DNA of 64,000 nucleotides from Paenibacillus durus ATCC 35681 (GCF_000993825.1 NZ_CP011114.1:2480001-2544000); one strand, 5' to 3'. Shown: positions 8,480 through 17,063, numbered from the stretch's first letter. Program-made: numbers and translations. The notes: a model not told the origin generated them from the letters alone.

Positions 8480-9571
8480 TTAATCCTCCAGATCCCGCCG
8501 CCAGCCGTATTTCCTGGAGCGTGAGGACGCCGCCTTCTGCCCGGAGCCAGCTCCGCCTTTCCGTTTGGATTTGGCCTCCTTGGCGGCTTGATATACAAGC
8601 TCCCGCTGAGTTTTATGGTAGCTCTGAAGCCGCTTCTCCTCAAGCTCGCCGCTGTCTACAGCCTCGAGAACGGCACAGCCCTCCTCCCGCTCATGCCGGC
8701 AGTCCGCATACCGGCAGCGCACCGCGAGCTGCGTAATATCGGCGAATGCGAGATCCAGCCCGCCTTCGTCTTCCCACAGCTGAAGCTCCCGCATTCCGGG
8801 AGTGTCGATGATCACGCCGCCGTCAGGCAGCAGAAACAATTCACGGCGTGTTGTCGTGTGCCTTCCCCTGCTGTCATCCTCCCTCACTTCCTGGGTCAGC
8901 TGAAGATCGGCGCCGCAGAGCCAGTTGACCATTGTCGACTTGCCGCAGCCCGAGGACCCGGTCAGGGCGATTGTCCGTCCTTCGCCGATATAAGGCAGCA
9001 AAGCATCGCGTCCGGAGTCCGTAAGCGCGCTGACCGCATGCACGGGAACTCCCGGGGCTGCCATTTCCATCTCTGCGATATTAGCTCCCGGATCATCGCA
9101 TAAATCCGCTTTGGTCAGCAGAATAACCGGTGACGCGCCGCTATTCCAGGCCATAATGAGATATCTTTCCATCCGCCGGAGATTATAATCATCATTGAGC
9201 GCGCTGACCAGAAACAGGGTGTCCACATTGGCGGCTACAATTTGCTCTTTCGGCTGCGTTCCAGCCGCCTTTCGAGATATCATGCTGCGGCGGGGAAGCA
9301 CGCCATGGATGATTACCTGCCCGCCCTCCGCTATCTTGACCGCGGTCCAGTCGCCGATCGCGGGGTAATCGCCGGAAGCCTCCAGCGAGTGCCGCAGCCT
9401 GCCCGATAGCTCTCCCCAACGTTCTCCATCTTCCGTCAATATCCGGTACTTGCTTCCGAAATCCCCGACAACCCGCCCGGGAGTAAGAGACTCTCCGGCC
9501 GCTTCTTGCCCTGCCATGCCGCCCCATTGATTGATCCAATATTCATTCCATCCGTATTGCCGTATCGTCAT
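8480..9571 (-). CDS. rsgA: Ribosome small-subunit-dependent GTPase A (RsgA/YjeQ family)
   Basis: Circularly permuted GTPase that assists late maturation of the 30S subunit. Visible order: N-terminal OB-fold (about 30-100), then the permuted G motifs: G4 TKAD, G5-like VSAL, G1 GSSGCGKST, the G2-region loop DDSRGRHTTT and G3 DTPG. These are followed by the zinc-binding C-terminal knuckle with Cys/His residues (CRYADCRHEREEGC). The lysine-rich tail is typical. Start at 9571 has GGAGG at 7 nt; the frame stays open upstream through terminator hairpins, which is not coding. It is not beside the prkC/prpC genes that flank the housekeeping copy in Bacillus, so this may be a second paralogue. Confidence 0.88.
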   Translation of the reverse strand: MTIRQYGWNEYWINQWGGMAGQEAAGESLTPGRVVGDFGSKYRILTEDGERWGELSGRLRHSLEASGDYPAIGDWTAVKIAEGGQVIIHGVLPRRSMISRKAAGTQPKEQIVAANVDTLFLVSALNDDYNLRRMERYLIMAWNSGASPVILLTKADLCDDPGANIAEMEMAAPGVPVHAVSALTDSGRDALLPYIGEGRTIALTGSSGCGKSTMVNWLCGADLQLTQEVREDDSRGRHTTTRRELFLLPDGGVIIDTPGMRELQLWEDEGGLDLAFADITQLAVRCRYADCRHEREEGCAVLEAVDSGELEEKRLQSYHKTQRELVYQAAKEAKSKRKGGAGSGQKAASSRSRKYGWRRDLED

Positions 9572-9668
9572 GCGATACCTCCACTCATTTATTTTTCTTC
9601 TTGCAGATTCCTTCATTTCTCTGCCGGGAACCGCGCCGCATGCCTTGAACATAGTGCGTTTTGGACGC

Positions 9669-9704
9669 AAAAAAGCCCGCCGGAGCAAGTACGTTCCGGC
9701 GGGC
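9669..9704 (-). terminator. Strong GC-rich intrinsic terminator
   Basis: Perfect 10-bp stem GCCCGCCGGA/TCCGGCGGGC (9675-9684 with 9695-9704), with a T6 run following on the minus strand. It ends whatever is transcribed from the structured region to its right, upstream of rsgA. Confidence 0.8.
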
Positions 9705-9845
9705 GGTGACAGGCAAGCAGTCTCTTTGCAACAGAGACAGCTTGCCCTGCCTAACCTGGCGTGCGCTGCGGCGGTGCCCTCTGGACGCCTGGTCGCTTGC
9801 GCGCGCGCATATGCGGACAGACTTCTGGAGTCTGCCGCTATACGC
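9705..9845 (-). ncRNA. Candidate structured RNA between two terminators
   Basis: The 141 nt between two strong minus-strand terminators contain no plausible protein but at least two more good stem-loops: GGCAAGC-GTCTCT with AGAGAC-GCTTGCC (9712-9746), and GCGG-AGACT with AGTCT-CCGC (near 9814-9838). A structured minus-strand RNA ending at 9669 would explain the arrangement. No promoter was identified between the two terminators, so it could instead be a read-through product of the small gene upstream. Confidence 0.3.
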
Positions 9846-9883
9846 AAAAAAGCCGCCGGAACCGATACGGTCCCCGGCGGCGC
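9846..9883 (-). terminator. Intrinsic terminator after the 32-aa small gene
   Basis: GCCGCCGG (9852-9859) pairs with CCGGCGGC (9874-9881), extended by an inner ACCG/CGGT stem, with T6 following on the minus strand. It lies 25 nt downstream of the small ORF at 9908. Confidence 0.8.
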
Positions 9884-9907
9884 TAATGGCATACGAAATA
9901 TGCGCGC

Positions 9908-10006
9908 TTATGCTGCGGCGTCTATTCCACGCTCACAGCCTGTTCCCGGAAGACACGTATCCTGAGCAGTAACAACCGACAAGACCCAAGCCGTATAAAC
10001 TGTCAT
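9908..10006 (-). CDS. Small peptide gene, 32 aa, with own promoter and terminator
   Basis: A tiny frame starting MTVYTAWVLSVVTAQ, with two Cys in CLPGTGC, encoded at an ATG 7 nt after AGGAGAGG. A near-consensus promoter (10041-10070) lies upstream and a strong terminator (9846-9883) downstream, so the locus is a complete small transcription unit. An overlapping frame (10013-9933, 26 aa, starting MYYDSLYGLG) is possible but its start is only 3 nt from the ribosome binding site. The N-terminal 15 residues are mildly hydrophobic. I cannot assign a function. Confidence 0.5.
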   Translation of the reverse strand: MTVYTAWVLSVVTAQDTCLPGTGCERGIDAAA

Positions 10007-10040
10007 AATACATCCTCTCCTTCCGGTAATTTATGGTGCA

Positions 10041-10070
10041 ATCATAAACAAGAAGACAGCCCTCTGTCAA
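10041..10070 (-). promoter_or_regulatory. Sigma-A promoter of the small peptide gene
   Basis: On the minus strand, TTGACA (10070-10065), 18-nt spacer, TATGAT (10046-10041). Predicted transcription start is near 10034, leaving a short leader that includes the ribosome binding site. Confidence 0.7.
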
Positions 10071-10086
10071 CCCTAAATCCATCCAA

Positions 10087-10758
10087 CTATAAAATGCTCC
10101 GCAGCTCGTGAAGCTCATCGATCGTCTTCCAGGGCTGCACATCCAGCTTGTCGTCCCACGGATGGTTGCGGCGCAGCCAAACGCCCCTCATACCGGCGCG
10201 TCCCGCCCCCCATATATCGTTCACGGGATGATCCCCAATGAACACGGTCTCTTGCGAATCGTATCCCAGCCTGTCCAGCGCCAGCCGGTAGATGGCAGGG
10301 TCCGGCTTGCTGATTCCGGCTTCACCGGAAATGACAATGCTCTTGAAATGGCCGCGCAGCCCGAGCAAATCGATTTTTGCGTGCTGGATCTCGCTTTTTC
10401 CGTTCGTTAACAGCCCCATCGCATAACCCCGCTCCTGAAGATAGCCGAGCGACTCCACCGCATGCTTCATCAGTGCGCCGTGTCTGGAATAATTCAAATC
10501 GTAGAAAGCGCGGATATCTTCAGCCGATACGGCTTCCCGCCAAGGCAGAACCTCGCTCAGCTCTCGAAAGAAGCCGTCCTTGTCCCGATACCCGTCGGCG
10601 TCCCTGATAATGATATCTTCCACAATTTCCAGCTGCCGGTCCGGGCCCAAATGGCCCAGAAAATGGGCGACGAACTGCGTGCTAAAGCTTCGAAAGGTGT
10701 AATCCCTGTCCATGAGCGTATTATCCAGATCAAACAGCAAAGCCTGTACCGTTTCCAT
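10087..10758 (-). CDS. HAD-superfamily phosphatase (YjjG/pyrophosphatase-like)
   Basis: Cytoplasmic haloacid-dehalogenase-like hydrolase. Motif I is DLDNT (residues about 10-14, nucleophile Asp), motif II the TNG of LLTNGKSEIQ, motif III the Lys in SKPDPAIY, and motif IV GDHPVND. A helical cap of about 80 residues lies between motifs I and II (C1-type cap). The arrangement matches small phosphatases acting on nucleotides or sugar phosphates. Length 223 aa is normal for the group. The start ATG has AAGGGGA upstream. Substrate not determinable. Confidence 0.85.
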   Translation of the reverse strand: METVQALLFDLDNTLMDRDYTFRSFSTQFVAHFLGHLGPDRQLEIVEDIIIRDADGYRDKDGFFRELSEVLPWREAVSAEDIRAFYDLNYSRHGALMKHAVESLGYLQERGYAMGLLTNGKSEIQHAKIDLLGLRGHFKSIVISGEAGISKPDPAIYRLALDRLGYDSQETVFIGDHPVNDIWGAGRAGMRGVWLRRNHPWDDKLDVQPWKTIDELHELRSIL

Positions 10759-10883
10759 ACCCTGATTCCCCTTGTTATTCTGTATACGTCTTTGCCCGTA
10801 AGCGGGCTGTCAGGAATCATTGTACTATGGCGCTTTACTCTATGAAAAGGCCGTTTCGCAAAAAGGAGAAATCCGGAGCATTC

Positions 10884-12104
10884 TCATATTTTCCGAAGAG
10901 AATCATTGGCATGTAACGGGACGCGCCGGCGATGTCTCAAACTTGCAAGAAAATAAACAACCGGGAAGACCAGCAGCAAGCATCCGGCAGCAATCATTCC
11001 GCTTACCTGCCCGTAATGATAGGCCGCGGTCCCGAACCATGACCCGAAGGAGCCTCCGAGATAATATCCGACCATATAGAGCGAATTCAGTCGGCTGTGA
11101 TGCCCTGGATTCAGGCGGCTGATGCGTCCTTGGTTCAAAGTCATGTTCATGCGGGAGCCTACATCTAGCACAAAAGTAACGGCTACGAGCACTGACAGAT
11201 GATACCAGCCCATGCCTAACAATGCAAAGGAGAACATCATCGTCAGCAGCGCAGCCACATTCCATCCGCGTGCATGAATGCCGTCCGACAGCCGTCCCGC
11301 GAAGCCCGCCGCCAAGGCGCCGGCGATCCCGATGACCCCGAAGGTTCCGGCGACCCCGTTCCCGAAATGATAAGGTGCGCCATCCAGAATAAATGACAGG
11401 GGAACCCAAAAGACATTAAAGGCGGCAAAAGCGGCCGCGCCGAAAAAAACCGTCTCTCTTAATACCGGCTCCTCCCTTAGCAGGGGAATCATCGACCGCA
11501 TAATTTTGCTGTAAGATTCTTGCTTCTTGGCCGAATCCTCCGGCAGTTTCACGAACACATAACCGGCAAACAGCAATAAAATACCTGCCGCAAGCCAGTG
11601 CACAGTCCGCCAATCGAATATCTGTCCGATCCACCCGCCGGCAACACGGCCTACGAGCACACCGAGAAAGACGCCGGTCAACAGTCTGCCTGTGACCATC
11701 CCCTTTTTTTCCGAATCCATGTTGGAAGAAACGTACGGGATAATGAGCTGCGCCGCAACTGTGCTGAGTCCAAGACCCAAACCGGCAGCAAGCAGAAGGC
11801 TGAACGAAGGCGCGATTGTCATAACGGCAAGCCAAAAAGCCGACAAAAGCAGACTGGCAACAATCAGCTTGCGTCTGTCAAACCGGTCTCCAAGCGGAAC
11901 GATAAATAATAAGCCGAGCGTGTAGCCTACCTGCATCATTGTAAACAGCAAGCCGGATGCATTTTGAGGCACATGATAACTCTTGGCGATATCCGATAGC
12001 AGAACCTGATCATAATACAGATTGGCAACAGCCAGCGCGCACACTACGGTAAGCAGCCATTGCAGAGTGACGGGGAAAACTTTAAGCTTAGCAGCGGATT
12101 CCAT
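10884..12104 (-). CDS. MFS transporter (YnfM-like efflux protein)
   Basis: Twelve-helix major facilitator, 406 aa. The loop after helix 2 reads VPLGDRFDRRKLI, matching the MFS motif A, and the second half has the equivalent GFAGRLSDGIHARGW. Length and layout fit drug or sugar efflux permeases of the YnfM group. It is divergently transcribed from the XRE-type regulator at 12195, a classic arrangement in which the regulator controls the exporter. AGAGGA precedes the ATG at good spacing. The exported compound is unknown. Confidence 0.85.
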   Translation of the reverse strand: MESAAKLKVFPVTLQWLLTVVCALAVANLYYDQVLLSDIAKSYHVPQNASGLLFTMMQVGYTLGLLFIVPLGDRFDRRKLIVASLLLSAFWLAVMTIAPSFSLLLAAGLGLGLSTVAAQLIIPYVSSNMDSEKKGMVTGRLLTGVFLGVLVGRVAGGWIGQIFDWRTVHWLAAGILLLFAGYVFVKLPEDSAKKQESYSKIMRSMIPLLREEPVLRETVFFGAAAFAAFNVFWVPLSFILDGAPYHFGNGVAGTFGVIGIAGALAAGFAGRLSDGIHARGWNVAALLTMMFSFALLGMGWYHLSVLVAVTFVLDVGSRMNMTLNQGRISRLNPGHHSRLNSLYMVGYYLGGSFGSWFGTAAYHYGQVSGMIAAGCLLLVFPVVYFLASLRHRRRVPLHANDSLRKI

Positions 12105-12179
12105 GACGAATCATCCTCTCTTCTTAATACGATACAGTGTATAATCATCGCTGTAAGGCATGAAGAGACGCATGATCCT

Positions 12180-12194
12180 AGGATTAAGAATCCT
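12180..12194. promoter_or_regulatory. Palindrome between MFS gene and its regulator
   Basis: AGGATT-AAG-AATCCT forms a perfect 15-nt inverted repeat just before the start codon of the regulator, with a second overlapping half-site (ATCCT) on its left. A TATAAT-like -10 lies at 12140-12145. It is a plausible operator for the adjacent regulator. Confidence 0.4.
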
Positions 12195-13055
12195 ATGCAA
12201 GAGAAAGGGGCTGGCTTCGCCGTCGTGACTCAAGACAAGCATCTGGAACTGGGACTTTTTTTAAGAAAAAAACGCGCTTCGCTTACCCCGGAGGAGGTTG
12301 GTCTGCCCCCTGGAAGCAGGCGGCGGGTAGAGGGGTTACGGCGGGAGGAAGTTGCGGAATTGGCCGGTCTAAGCAATGATTGGTACGTTCGTTTGGAGCA
12401 GGGCAGGCCCGTGCGCCCTTCCGCCGAGGTATTACTTGCATTAAGCAATGCGCTTCAGCTCAATCGAAAGGAACGGGAATATTTGTATACACTGGGGGCG
12501 CAGCGGCTGCCTGATGAAACGCCCGATTCTTTTAAGGTCAGCACCGGGATGCAGCAGTTTCTCGATTTGCAAAATCCTTATCCCGCTTATATTTCCGACC
12601 ACGAGTGGAATATTATCGCCTGGAATCGGGCCGCTCAGTCGGTATTCGGAGATTACTCCGCAATGTCCAAGCTGCAGCGCAATTCAATCTGGCGCGCGTT
12701 CATGGACCCGTATATGCAAAAGCTGCTGGACAACTGGGAAGGACATGCCAAACTGCGTGTGAGCCAATTGAGAATGGCCCATAGCCAGCTGCCTGAGAAT
12801 CCGGAACGGACGGAATTAATTAATAAATTGCATACGCATAGCGAAAAATTTGCGAACTGGTGGAATGAACAGACGATTGCAGGAACGCCGGAGGGCAAAA
12901 AGCTGATCCACCATCCCGTCGCCGGCGATATTCGCCTAAGTTATCTTTCCTTTCAATCCGAGGAACTGCCGAATGCGACGATTACCGTTCATCTGGCAAG
13001 CGATAAGGAATCGAAACAGCGGCTGGAGCGGCTGCAGGATCAAAGGTTAACATGA
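12195..13055 (+). CDS. XRE-family regulator with MmyB-like ligand-binding domain
   Basis: N-terminal helix-turn-helix (about residues 15-90: LGLFLRKKRASLTPEEVGL, RRVEGLRREEVAELAGLSNDWY, VRLEQGR) followed by a PAS-like MmyB domain (about 110-280: YPAYISDHEWNIIAWNRAA). This is the standard architecture of one-component regulators that sense small lipophilic ligands. It is divergent from the MFS exporter and probably represses it. The start is uncertain: ATG at 12195 lacks a clear ribosome binding site, and a GTG at 12225 has AAAGGGG about 15 nt upstream. Confidence 0.85.
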   Translation: MQEKGAGFAVVTQDKHLELGLFLRKKRASLTPEEVGLPPGSRRRVEGLRREEVAELAGLSNDWYVRLEQGRPVRPSAEVLLALSNALQLNRKEREYLYTLGAQRLPDETPDSFKVSTGMQQFLDLQNPYPAYISDHEWNIIAWNRAAQSVFGDYSAMSKLQRNSIWRAFMDPYMQKLLDNWEGHAKLRVSQLRMAHSQLPENPERTELINKLHTHSEKFANWWNEQTIAGTPEGKKLIHHPVAGDIRLSYLSFQSEELPNATITVHLASDKESKQRLERLQDQRLT

Positions 13056-13127
13056 CCGTCAAAGCCCTGCAAGAAGATGACTTGAATTCCTTAAACATTC
13101 AAGCTCACACAAAGCGCGCGGAACCGC

Positions 13128-13583
13128 TTACCCGAAATGCTCAGGACGGTGGGTCAGCATTAATTCCTCTTCGGTAATATACAGCGGAAAAGGCGGCATT
13201 TCCTTCAAATACCTCTGGCTTGCCAGCAAATGATAGTGAACTTCAGGAAGGTCCGATTCTTCAAGCAGAGGCAGCTTGCCCGTATCGCTGATATAATTGT
13301 CAACCGCCGACTGCACCATATCAAGAAAATAGGGAATCTCTTTATCCTTTTCTTCAAAGATCTCAAACGTTTCTCTCGACAAATAGAACTTCTGCTCGGA
13401 CCTTCCACCCAAATAACGGGCCAGCCGGGACAAATCGATGCTTTTGTCTTCCCGCATCAACACAGTCCGATTGATATCGCCGGGCATATCCTTTTCGAAT
13501 TGACGCACAGCCTGTTTGACTTGTTGTAGAGTTACGGTAACTTGGCGGGGGGCGGCTTCTTTCTTAAACTTTTTAAAAAGCAT
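13128..13583 (-). CDS. Conserved hypothetical protein (DUF3939-like)
   Basis: A 151-aa soluble protein, basic at the N-terminus (MLFKKFKKE) and ending PPFPLYITEEELMLTHRPEHFG. The size and this C-terminal block resemble the DUF3939 family of Bacillales, whose function is unknown; the assignment is from memory of the family and should be taken as tentative. AAAGGAG lies 9 nt before the ATG. It stands alone between convergent and same-strand neighbours. Confidence 0.6.
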   Translation of the reverse strand: MLFKKFKKEAAPRQVTVTLQQVKQAVRQFEKDMPGDINRTVLMREDKSIDLSRLARYLGGRSEQKFYLSRETFEIFEEKDKEIPYFLDMVQSAVDNYISDTGKLPLLEESDLPEVHYHLLASQRYLKEMPPFPLYITEEELMLTHRPEHFG

Positions 13584-13703
13584 ATCGAAAGACTCCTTTC
13601 TGGCTTTTCATAGATAGCGCTTACAATTCCATTTTATTCGATTCTGCAAATTTTAATCAATTCAAAATTGAACCGTCACAGAAATGTAAGATTAATAAGA
13701 ACT

Positions 13704-14300
13704 TTATTTGACAGATTCCCATTTCGTCCACATTTCCCGGGGATTCAATTCATATTTGTCATTTTCCCTGTACATGAACTGATGCATGATGAACTCGCGG
13801 CGAATCGTGGCGCAATCGTCATGATACTGCTTGATGAAAGTGTTGATTTCTTTTTCACTGTAGACAACGCCTGGCTTCAACTGTTCGACAATATGCTGCA
13901 GGGCAATCAGCTTCTTCTTGTACTGCGCCGGAATTTGCCGCAAACGGCCGTCCTTGGCGAAGAAATTGCGGAGCACCGACTCCTTCAGCTTCTGTTCCTT
14001 GCTCTCCTCTTCCATTTCATCCGCCCCTTTATCAAAAATAAACTGCAGCGACGCCTCCCCGCCCTTCCGGATAAATTCCGGATTCAGCGTGAAATAGACG
14101 GTATTCTTCTCGCGGCGTTCCTTAATGAGCGCTGCCGCGCGCAGCTTGGCCGCATGATGCGTCACCGTCGGCTGCGACAGGTTCAGCTTCTCCGCCAGCG
14201 CCTGGCCATGCATTTCCCCATTCGACAGGAGCAGGAGCATGCGAAGGCGTGTGGGATCGGCGAGGGCTTTGTGATATCCTACGATTTTGTCCAGTTGCAT
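13704..14300 (-). CDS. ArsR-family regulator with C-terminal DUF2087 domain
   Basis: Winged-helix DNA-binding domain at residues about 5-90 (KALADPTRLRMLLLLSNGEMHG, LAEKLNLSQPTVTHHAAKLRAAALI, REKNTVYFTLNP) joined to a DUF2087 domain (about 115-198: FFAKDGRLRQIPAQYKKKL, EKEINTFIKQYHDDCATIRREFI). No metal-binding Cys motif of classic ArsR sensors is visible, so a non-metal signal is likely. Start ATG at 14300 is chosen over a GTG at 14309 because GAGGAG lies 10 nt from the ATG and almost touches the GTG. It is divergent from ypdA, with an 18-bp perfect palindrome just upstream that is the probable autoregulatory operator. Confidence 0.85.
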   Translation of the reverse strand: MQLDKIVGYHKALADPTRLRMLLLLSNGEMHGQALAEKLNLSQPTVTHHAAKLRAAALIKERREKNTVYFTLNPEFIRKGGEASLQFIFDKGADEMEEESKEQKLKESVLRNFFAKDGRLRQIPAQYKKKLIALQHIVEQLKPGVVYSEKEINTFIKQYHDDCATIRREFIMHQFMYRENDKYELNPREMWTKWESVK

Positions 14301-14329
14301 CAAAGACACTCTCCTCTTAACAAAAACAC

Positions 14330-14347
14330 ATTAGATATATATCTAAT
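14330..14347. promoter_or_regulatory. 18-bp perfect palindrome, probable ArsR operator
   Basis: ATTAGATAT-ATATCTAAT is a perfect inverted repeat 30 nt upstream of the ArsR-family gene. AT-rich dyads of this kind are typical ArsR/SmtB binding sites, so it probably autoregulates the gene and may also affect the divergent ypdA. Confidence 0.7.
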
Positions 14348-14412
14348 TATATAGTGGACGATACTGTTAATGCAAACGGAAAATTCGTCGGCGCGCCCTG
14401 CCCTGGAAAAAC

Positions 14413-14444
14413 CGTGCAAATTGCGGTAGGATGTAGTTTGCACG
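14413..14444. promoter_or_regulatory. Inverted repeat upstream of ypdA
   Basis: CGTGCAAA (14413-14420) and TTTGCACG (14437-14444) form an 8-bp inverted repeat with a 16-nt spacer, 55 nt before the ypdA start. It could be an operator or an mRNA leader stem; there is no T-tract. Confidence 0.4.
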
Positions 14445-14498
14445 TTCCAAACGGACGAAGAATATACGAGAAAAAATAAACAGGAGGGAATCCGCTGT

Positions 14499-15503
14499 AT
14501 GCATGATGTCATTATCATTGGCGCCGGGCCCTGCGGCCTGTCCACTGCCATTGAATGCCGCAGGCAGGGCCTGTCAACGATCATTGTGGAGAAGAACTTT
14601 ATTGTCCACTCCATCTTTCTGTATCCGACCCATATGCAATTTTTCAGCACTCCGGAGCTGCTGGAAATCGGCGATGTTCCCTTTACGACGCCGAACGAGA
14701 AGCCGTTCCGCCACGAGGCGCTCGTCTACTACCGCAAGGCTGCCGAGCTATATGGACTGGAAATTGCCGCCTATGAGGAAGCGACGGGGATTGAGCGGCT
14801 GGAGGACGGAACCTTCGGCGTCGCCACAGTGAACAAGCGCGGTGAACGGAAGACACGGCGGGCGGGCTCTGTCGTCATCTCCACCGGATACTTCGACCAG
14901 CCGAACTGGATCGGCATTCCCGGCGAGGATTTGCCGAAGGTGACCCACTACTTCAGGGAGGCGCACCCATACACCGGCATGAGGGTTGCGATTATCGGCG
15001 GCAGCAATTCGGCCGTGGACGCGGCTCTTGAGCTGATTCGGGCCGGGGCCGAGGTCGATATGATCTACCGCGGAGACAGCATCTCCGGCAATATCAAGCC
15101 TTGGGTGCGCCCAATCTTTGAAAGCATGGTGCAAAAGGAAAAGATCCGGCTTCATCTTTCGTCCAGAGTTACCGAAATTAAACCGGACACGGTTGTCGTA
15201 TCCTCCGGTTCCCGGGGCGAAGCTTACGCGCTGGACAATGATTTCGTTCTGGCGATGACCGGCTTCAGACCGGACCGTGCACTGATGTCCTCCATCGGCG
15301 TCTTGATGGACGACGATATGGATAAGCCCGTATTTGATCCGGCAACGATGGAGACGAACATTCCGGGCGTCTATGTGGCAGGCGTTATCGCCTCCGGCCG
15401 CAACGCCAACGAGATTTTCATAGAGACGGGACGACGGCACGGGGCGCTGATCGCGGTGCATGCGGCAGCGAAACGCCTGAATGAAGACAAGGAGCGGAAC
15501 TGA
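14499..15503 (+). CDS. ypdA: YpdA-type bacillithiol disulfide reductase
   Basis: NADPH-dependent flavoprotein that reduces oxidised bacillithiol (also called Bdr). The N-terminal FAD-binding motif GAGPCG contains the Cys (residue 12) that marks the YpdA family and replaces the CxxC of thioredoxin reductases. A second Rossmann motif [10 protein letters not shown] (about residue 167) binds NADPH. The C-terminal MTGFRP and [12 protein letters not shown] blocks are family-typical. AGGAGGG precedes the ATG. The DUF441 gene follows after 2 nt, so the two are translationally coupled. An ArsR-type gene is divergent and may regulate it. Confidence 0.9.
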   Translation: MHDVIIIGAGPCGLSTAIECRRQGLSTIIVEKNFIVHSIFLYPTHMQFFSTPELLEIGDVPFTTPNEKPFRHEALVYYRKAAELYGLEIAAYEEATGIERLEDGTFGVATVNKRGERKTRRAGSVVISTGYFDQPNWIGIPGEDLPKVTHYFREAHPYTGMRVAIIGGSNSAVDAALELIRAGAEVDMIYRGDSISGNIKPWVRPIFESMVQKEKIRLHLSSRVTEIKPDTVVVSSGSRGEAYALDNDFVLAMTGFRPDRALMSSIGVLMDDDMDKPVFDPATMETNIPGVYVAGVIASGRNANEIFIETGRRHGALIAVHAAAKRLNEDKERN

Positions 15504-15505
15504 AG

Positions 15506-15949
15506 ATGGACTACACTTCCCTGCTTCTCCTGGGGCTGGCCGGACTCGGCGTCATCAGCAGCAACTCAACCGTGACTATCGCTATGGTGGCGCTGCTTCT
15601 GGTACGGCTGCTTGGCCTCCATCAAGCTTTTCCGTGGCTTGAAAAGTATGGACTGACGGTCGGTATCATCATCCTCCTGATCGGCGTTATGACCCCGCTG
15701 GCAAGCGGACGAATCTCGCTGCAAACCGTGGGGCAGGCATTTCTCCACTGGAAATCGCTGACGGCCATCGCTATAGGCATACTTGTCGCTTATCTTGGCG
15801 GCCGGGGAGCGGTCCTGATCGGCAGCCAGCCGACGATTGTCGCCGGTCTCTTGATCGGAACCGTTATCGGAGTCGCCCTCTTCAAAGGCGTTCCGGTCGG
15901 CCCGCTCATCGCCGCAGGCATCCTGTCGCTCATCATCGGAAGAATTTGA
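15506..15949 (+). CDS. DUF441 / UPF0756 family membrane protein
   Basis: Four-helix hydrophobic protein of 147 aa (segments near residues 5-30, 45-70, 85-105 and 108-145), matching the UPF0756/DUF441 family of Bacillales (YtwI-like), whose function is unknown. Starts 2 nt after the ypdA stop, with an AAGGAG inside the ypdA coding end, so it is almost certainly co-translated with ypdA. There is no signal sequence apart from the first helix. Confidence 0.85.
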   Translation: MDYTSLLLLGLAGLGVISSNSTVTIAMVALLLVRLLGLHQAFPWLEKYGLTVGIIILLIGVMTPLASGRISLQTVGQAFLHWKSLTAIAIGILVAYLGGRGAVLIGSQPTIVAGLLIGTVIGVALFKGVPVGPLIAAGILSLIIGRI

Positions 15950-16136
15950 GCATGCATGCGCACAGAGGATAGATACCAGCTTGGTCAAGCGGATTCTACC
16001 TCTGTTGTCTATTCTTGGCAGTCCGTACGCAGTTCTCCCGGTAGTGCGCTTATTGACTTTTGTTCCGTACAGTGTTTTGATATTTTTAAATCCTTTCCAA
16101 GGATTATAGCAGTACCCGAACTTCAGGAGGATAATG

Positions 16137-16652
16137 ATGTCAAGACAATTTGTGACTGAAGCCGTTATGATGGCCATTTACGGCCAACTGCTGGTACCGA
16201 ACAGACCGGTAGAATATATCGTTCCGTATACTACGATACTCGAACTGTACGAGCTCCGGGATAGCGACGAGCCGCTGATGAACATTCCCGATGACGATCA
16301 GCACGTCAAGGCTAAGATCGGTGAACTAATCGCCTATTTCGAGCAGCCGCTTAACCAGAAAAAGATCCGCCGCTGTCTGAACGTTCCATGGGCTAAGAGT
16401 CCGGCCATCCTGCTCGGCGAGCGGGCACAAATAACCGTCATCAACAGTGTGGACAATGCCAGTTACGGCGAAACCTACGACCCGATCGAGACCGAGCTTT
16501 TGCTGACCTCACAGCGTGCGAAGATTCCGATCTTAACCGACCAGGTCGAGCTGATCCATCGGATTATCGACGGAGGCATCCCCGTAATGGTATACGATAT
16601 CGACGATTTTGAATTCGCCATGGAAGAAGAAACCTTCCGCCGGTCCCATTGA
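16137..16652 (+). CDS. Conserved hypothetical protein, 171 aa
   Basis: Soluble acidic protein without recognisable catalytic motifs. It starts at the ATG at 16137 (AGGAGG 6 nt upstream; an ATG three bases earlier is too close). Notable blocks are QLLVPNRPVEYIVPYTTILELYEL and PIETELLLTSQRAKIPILTDQVELI. I recall similar proteins in Paenibacillus genomes, sometimes annotated as ADP-heptose synthase, but nothing in the sequence supports that activity, so I leave it unassigned. A terminator shared with the next, convergent gene follows. Confidence 0.65.
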   Translation: MSRQFVTEAVMMAIYGQLLVPNRPVEYIVPYTTILELYELRDSDEPLMNIPDDDQHVKAKIGELIAYFEQPLNQKKIRRCLNVPWAKSPAILLGERAQITVINSVDNASYGETYDPIETELLLTSQRAKIPILTDQVELIHRIIDGGIPVMVYDIDDFEFAMEEETFRRSH

Positions 16653-16684
16653 CCGCCCTCCCTCACAGCAGTCGTTAACCGCAA

Positions 16685-16719
16685 AAATGGAGCCCTTACC
16701 GATGGCAAGGGCTCCATTT
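16685..16719. terminator. Bidirectional intrinsic terminator
   Basis: A perfect 13-bp stem AAATGGAGCCCTT/AAGGGCTCCATTT (16685-16697 with 16707-16719) sits between two convergent genes. Both arms give T-rich exits. Confidence 0.88.
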
Positions 16720-16724
16720 GTTTA

Positions 16725-17063
16725 TCACTTATTTGCGCCGGCGGCGGCTTCCGGCACTTTCTCACCGCTAGCCTCAGGGTCATACCAGTACTCGATATCA
16801 TCTTCTTCCGGCGAGTGGATGATCGACAGTACGTACCCTTCCATATACCATAAATCCTGCTCCTCCATGTAAAAAACGATGCCCTCCCGGGAAGCTTGAA
16901 GTCCCGGACGTCCCGGCGGCTCCACGGCAATGCCGAGCGAAAATCCGGGATGAAGCCCGCCGCCGGAGCTGTATCTTGGGAACAGGCGGACACAGTCGCC
17001 GTCCGTTAAACCAAGCTCCCGCTTGAACCAGGAGGCGGCTTCAGGACTGACAGTAATGCTCAT
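16725..17063 (-). CDS. HesB/IscA-fold protein (YneR-like)
   Basis: Small protein of the HesB/YneR family: SITVSPEAASWFKRELGL at the start, then GGLHPGFSLGIAVEPPG. The Cys ligands that IscA-type Fe-S carriers use are missing at the C-terminus, as in YneR-type members, so Fe-S transfer is doubtful. ATG at 17063 has AAAGGAG 11 nt upstream; a longer reading to 17099 is rejected. Converges on the 171-aa gene. Confidence 0.7.
   Translation of the reverse strand: MSITVSPEAASWFKRELGLTDGDCVRLFPRYSSGGGLHPGFSLGIAVEPPGRPGLQASREGIVFYMEEQDLWYMEGYVLSIIHSPEEDDIEYWYDPEASGEKVPEAAAGANK

Noticed and set aside
9571..9892. An N-terminal extension of RsgA through 9892
   Set aside because: It would be translated through two terminator hairpins; the ATG at 9571 has GGAGG at ideal spacing and the RsgA fold starts there.
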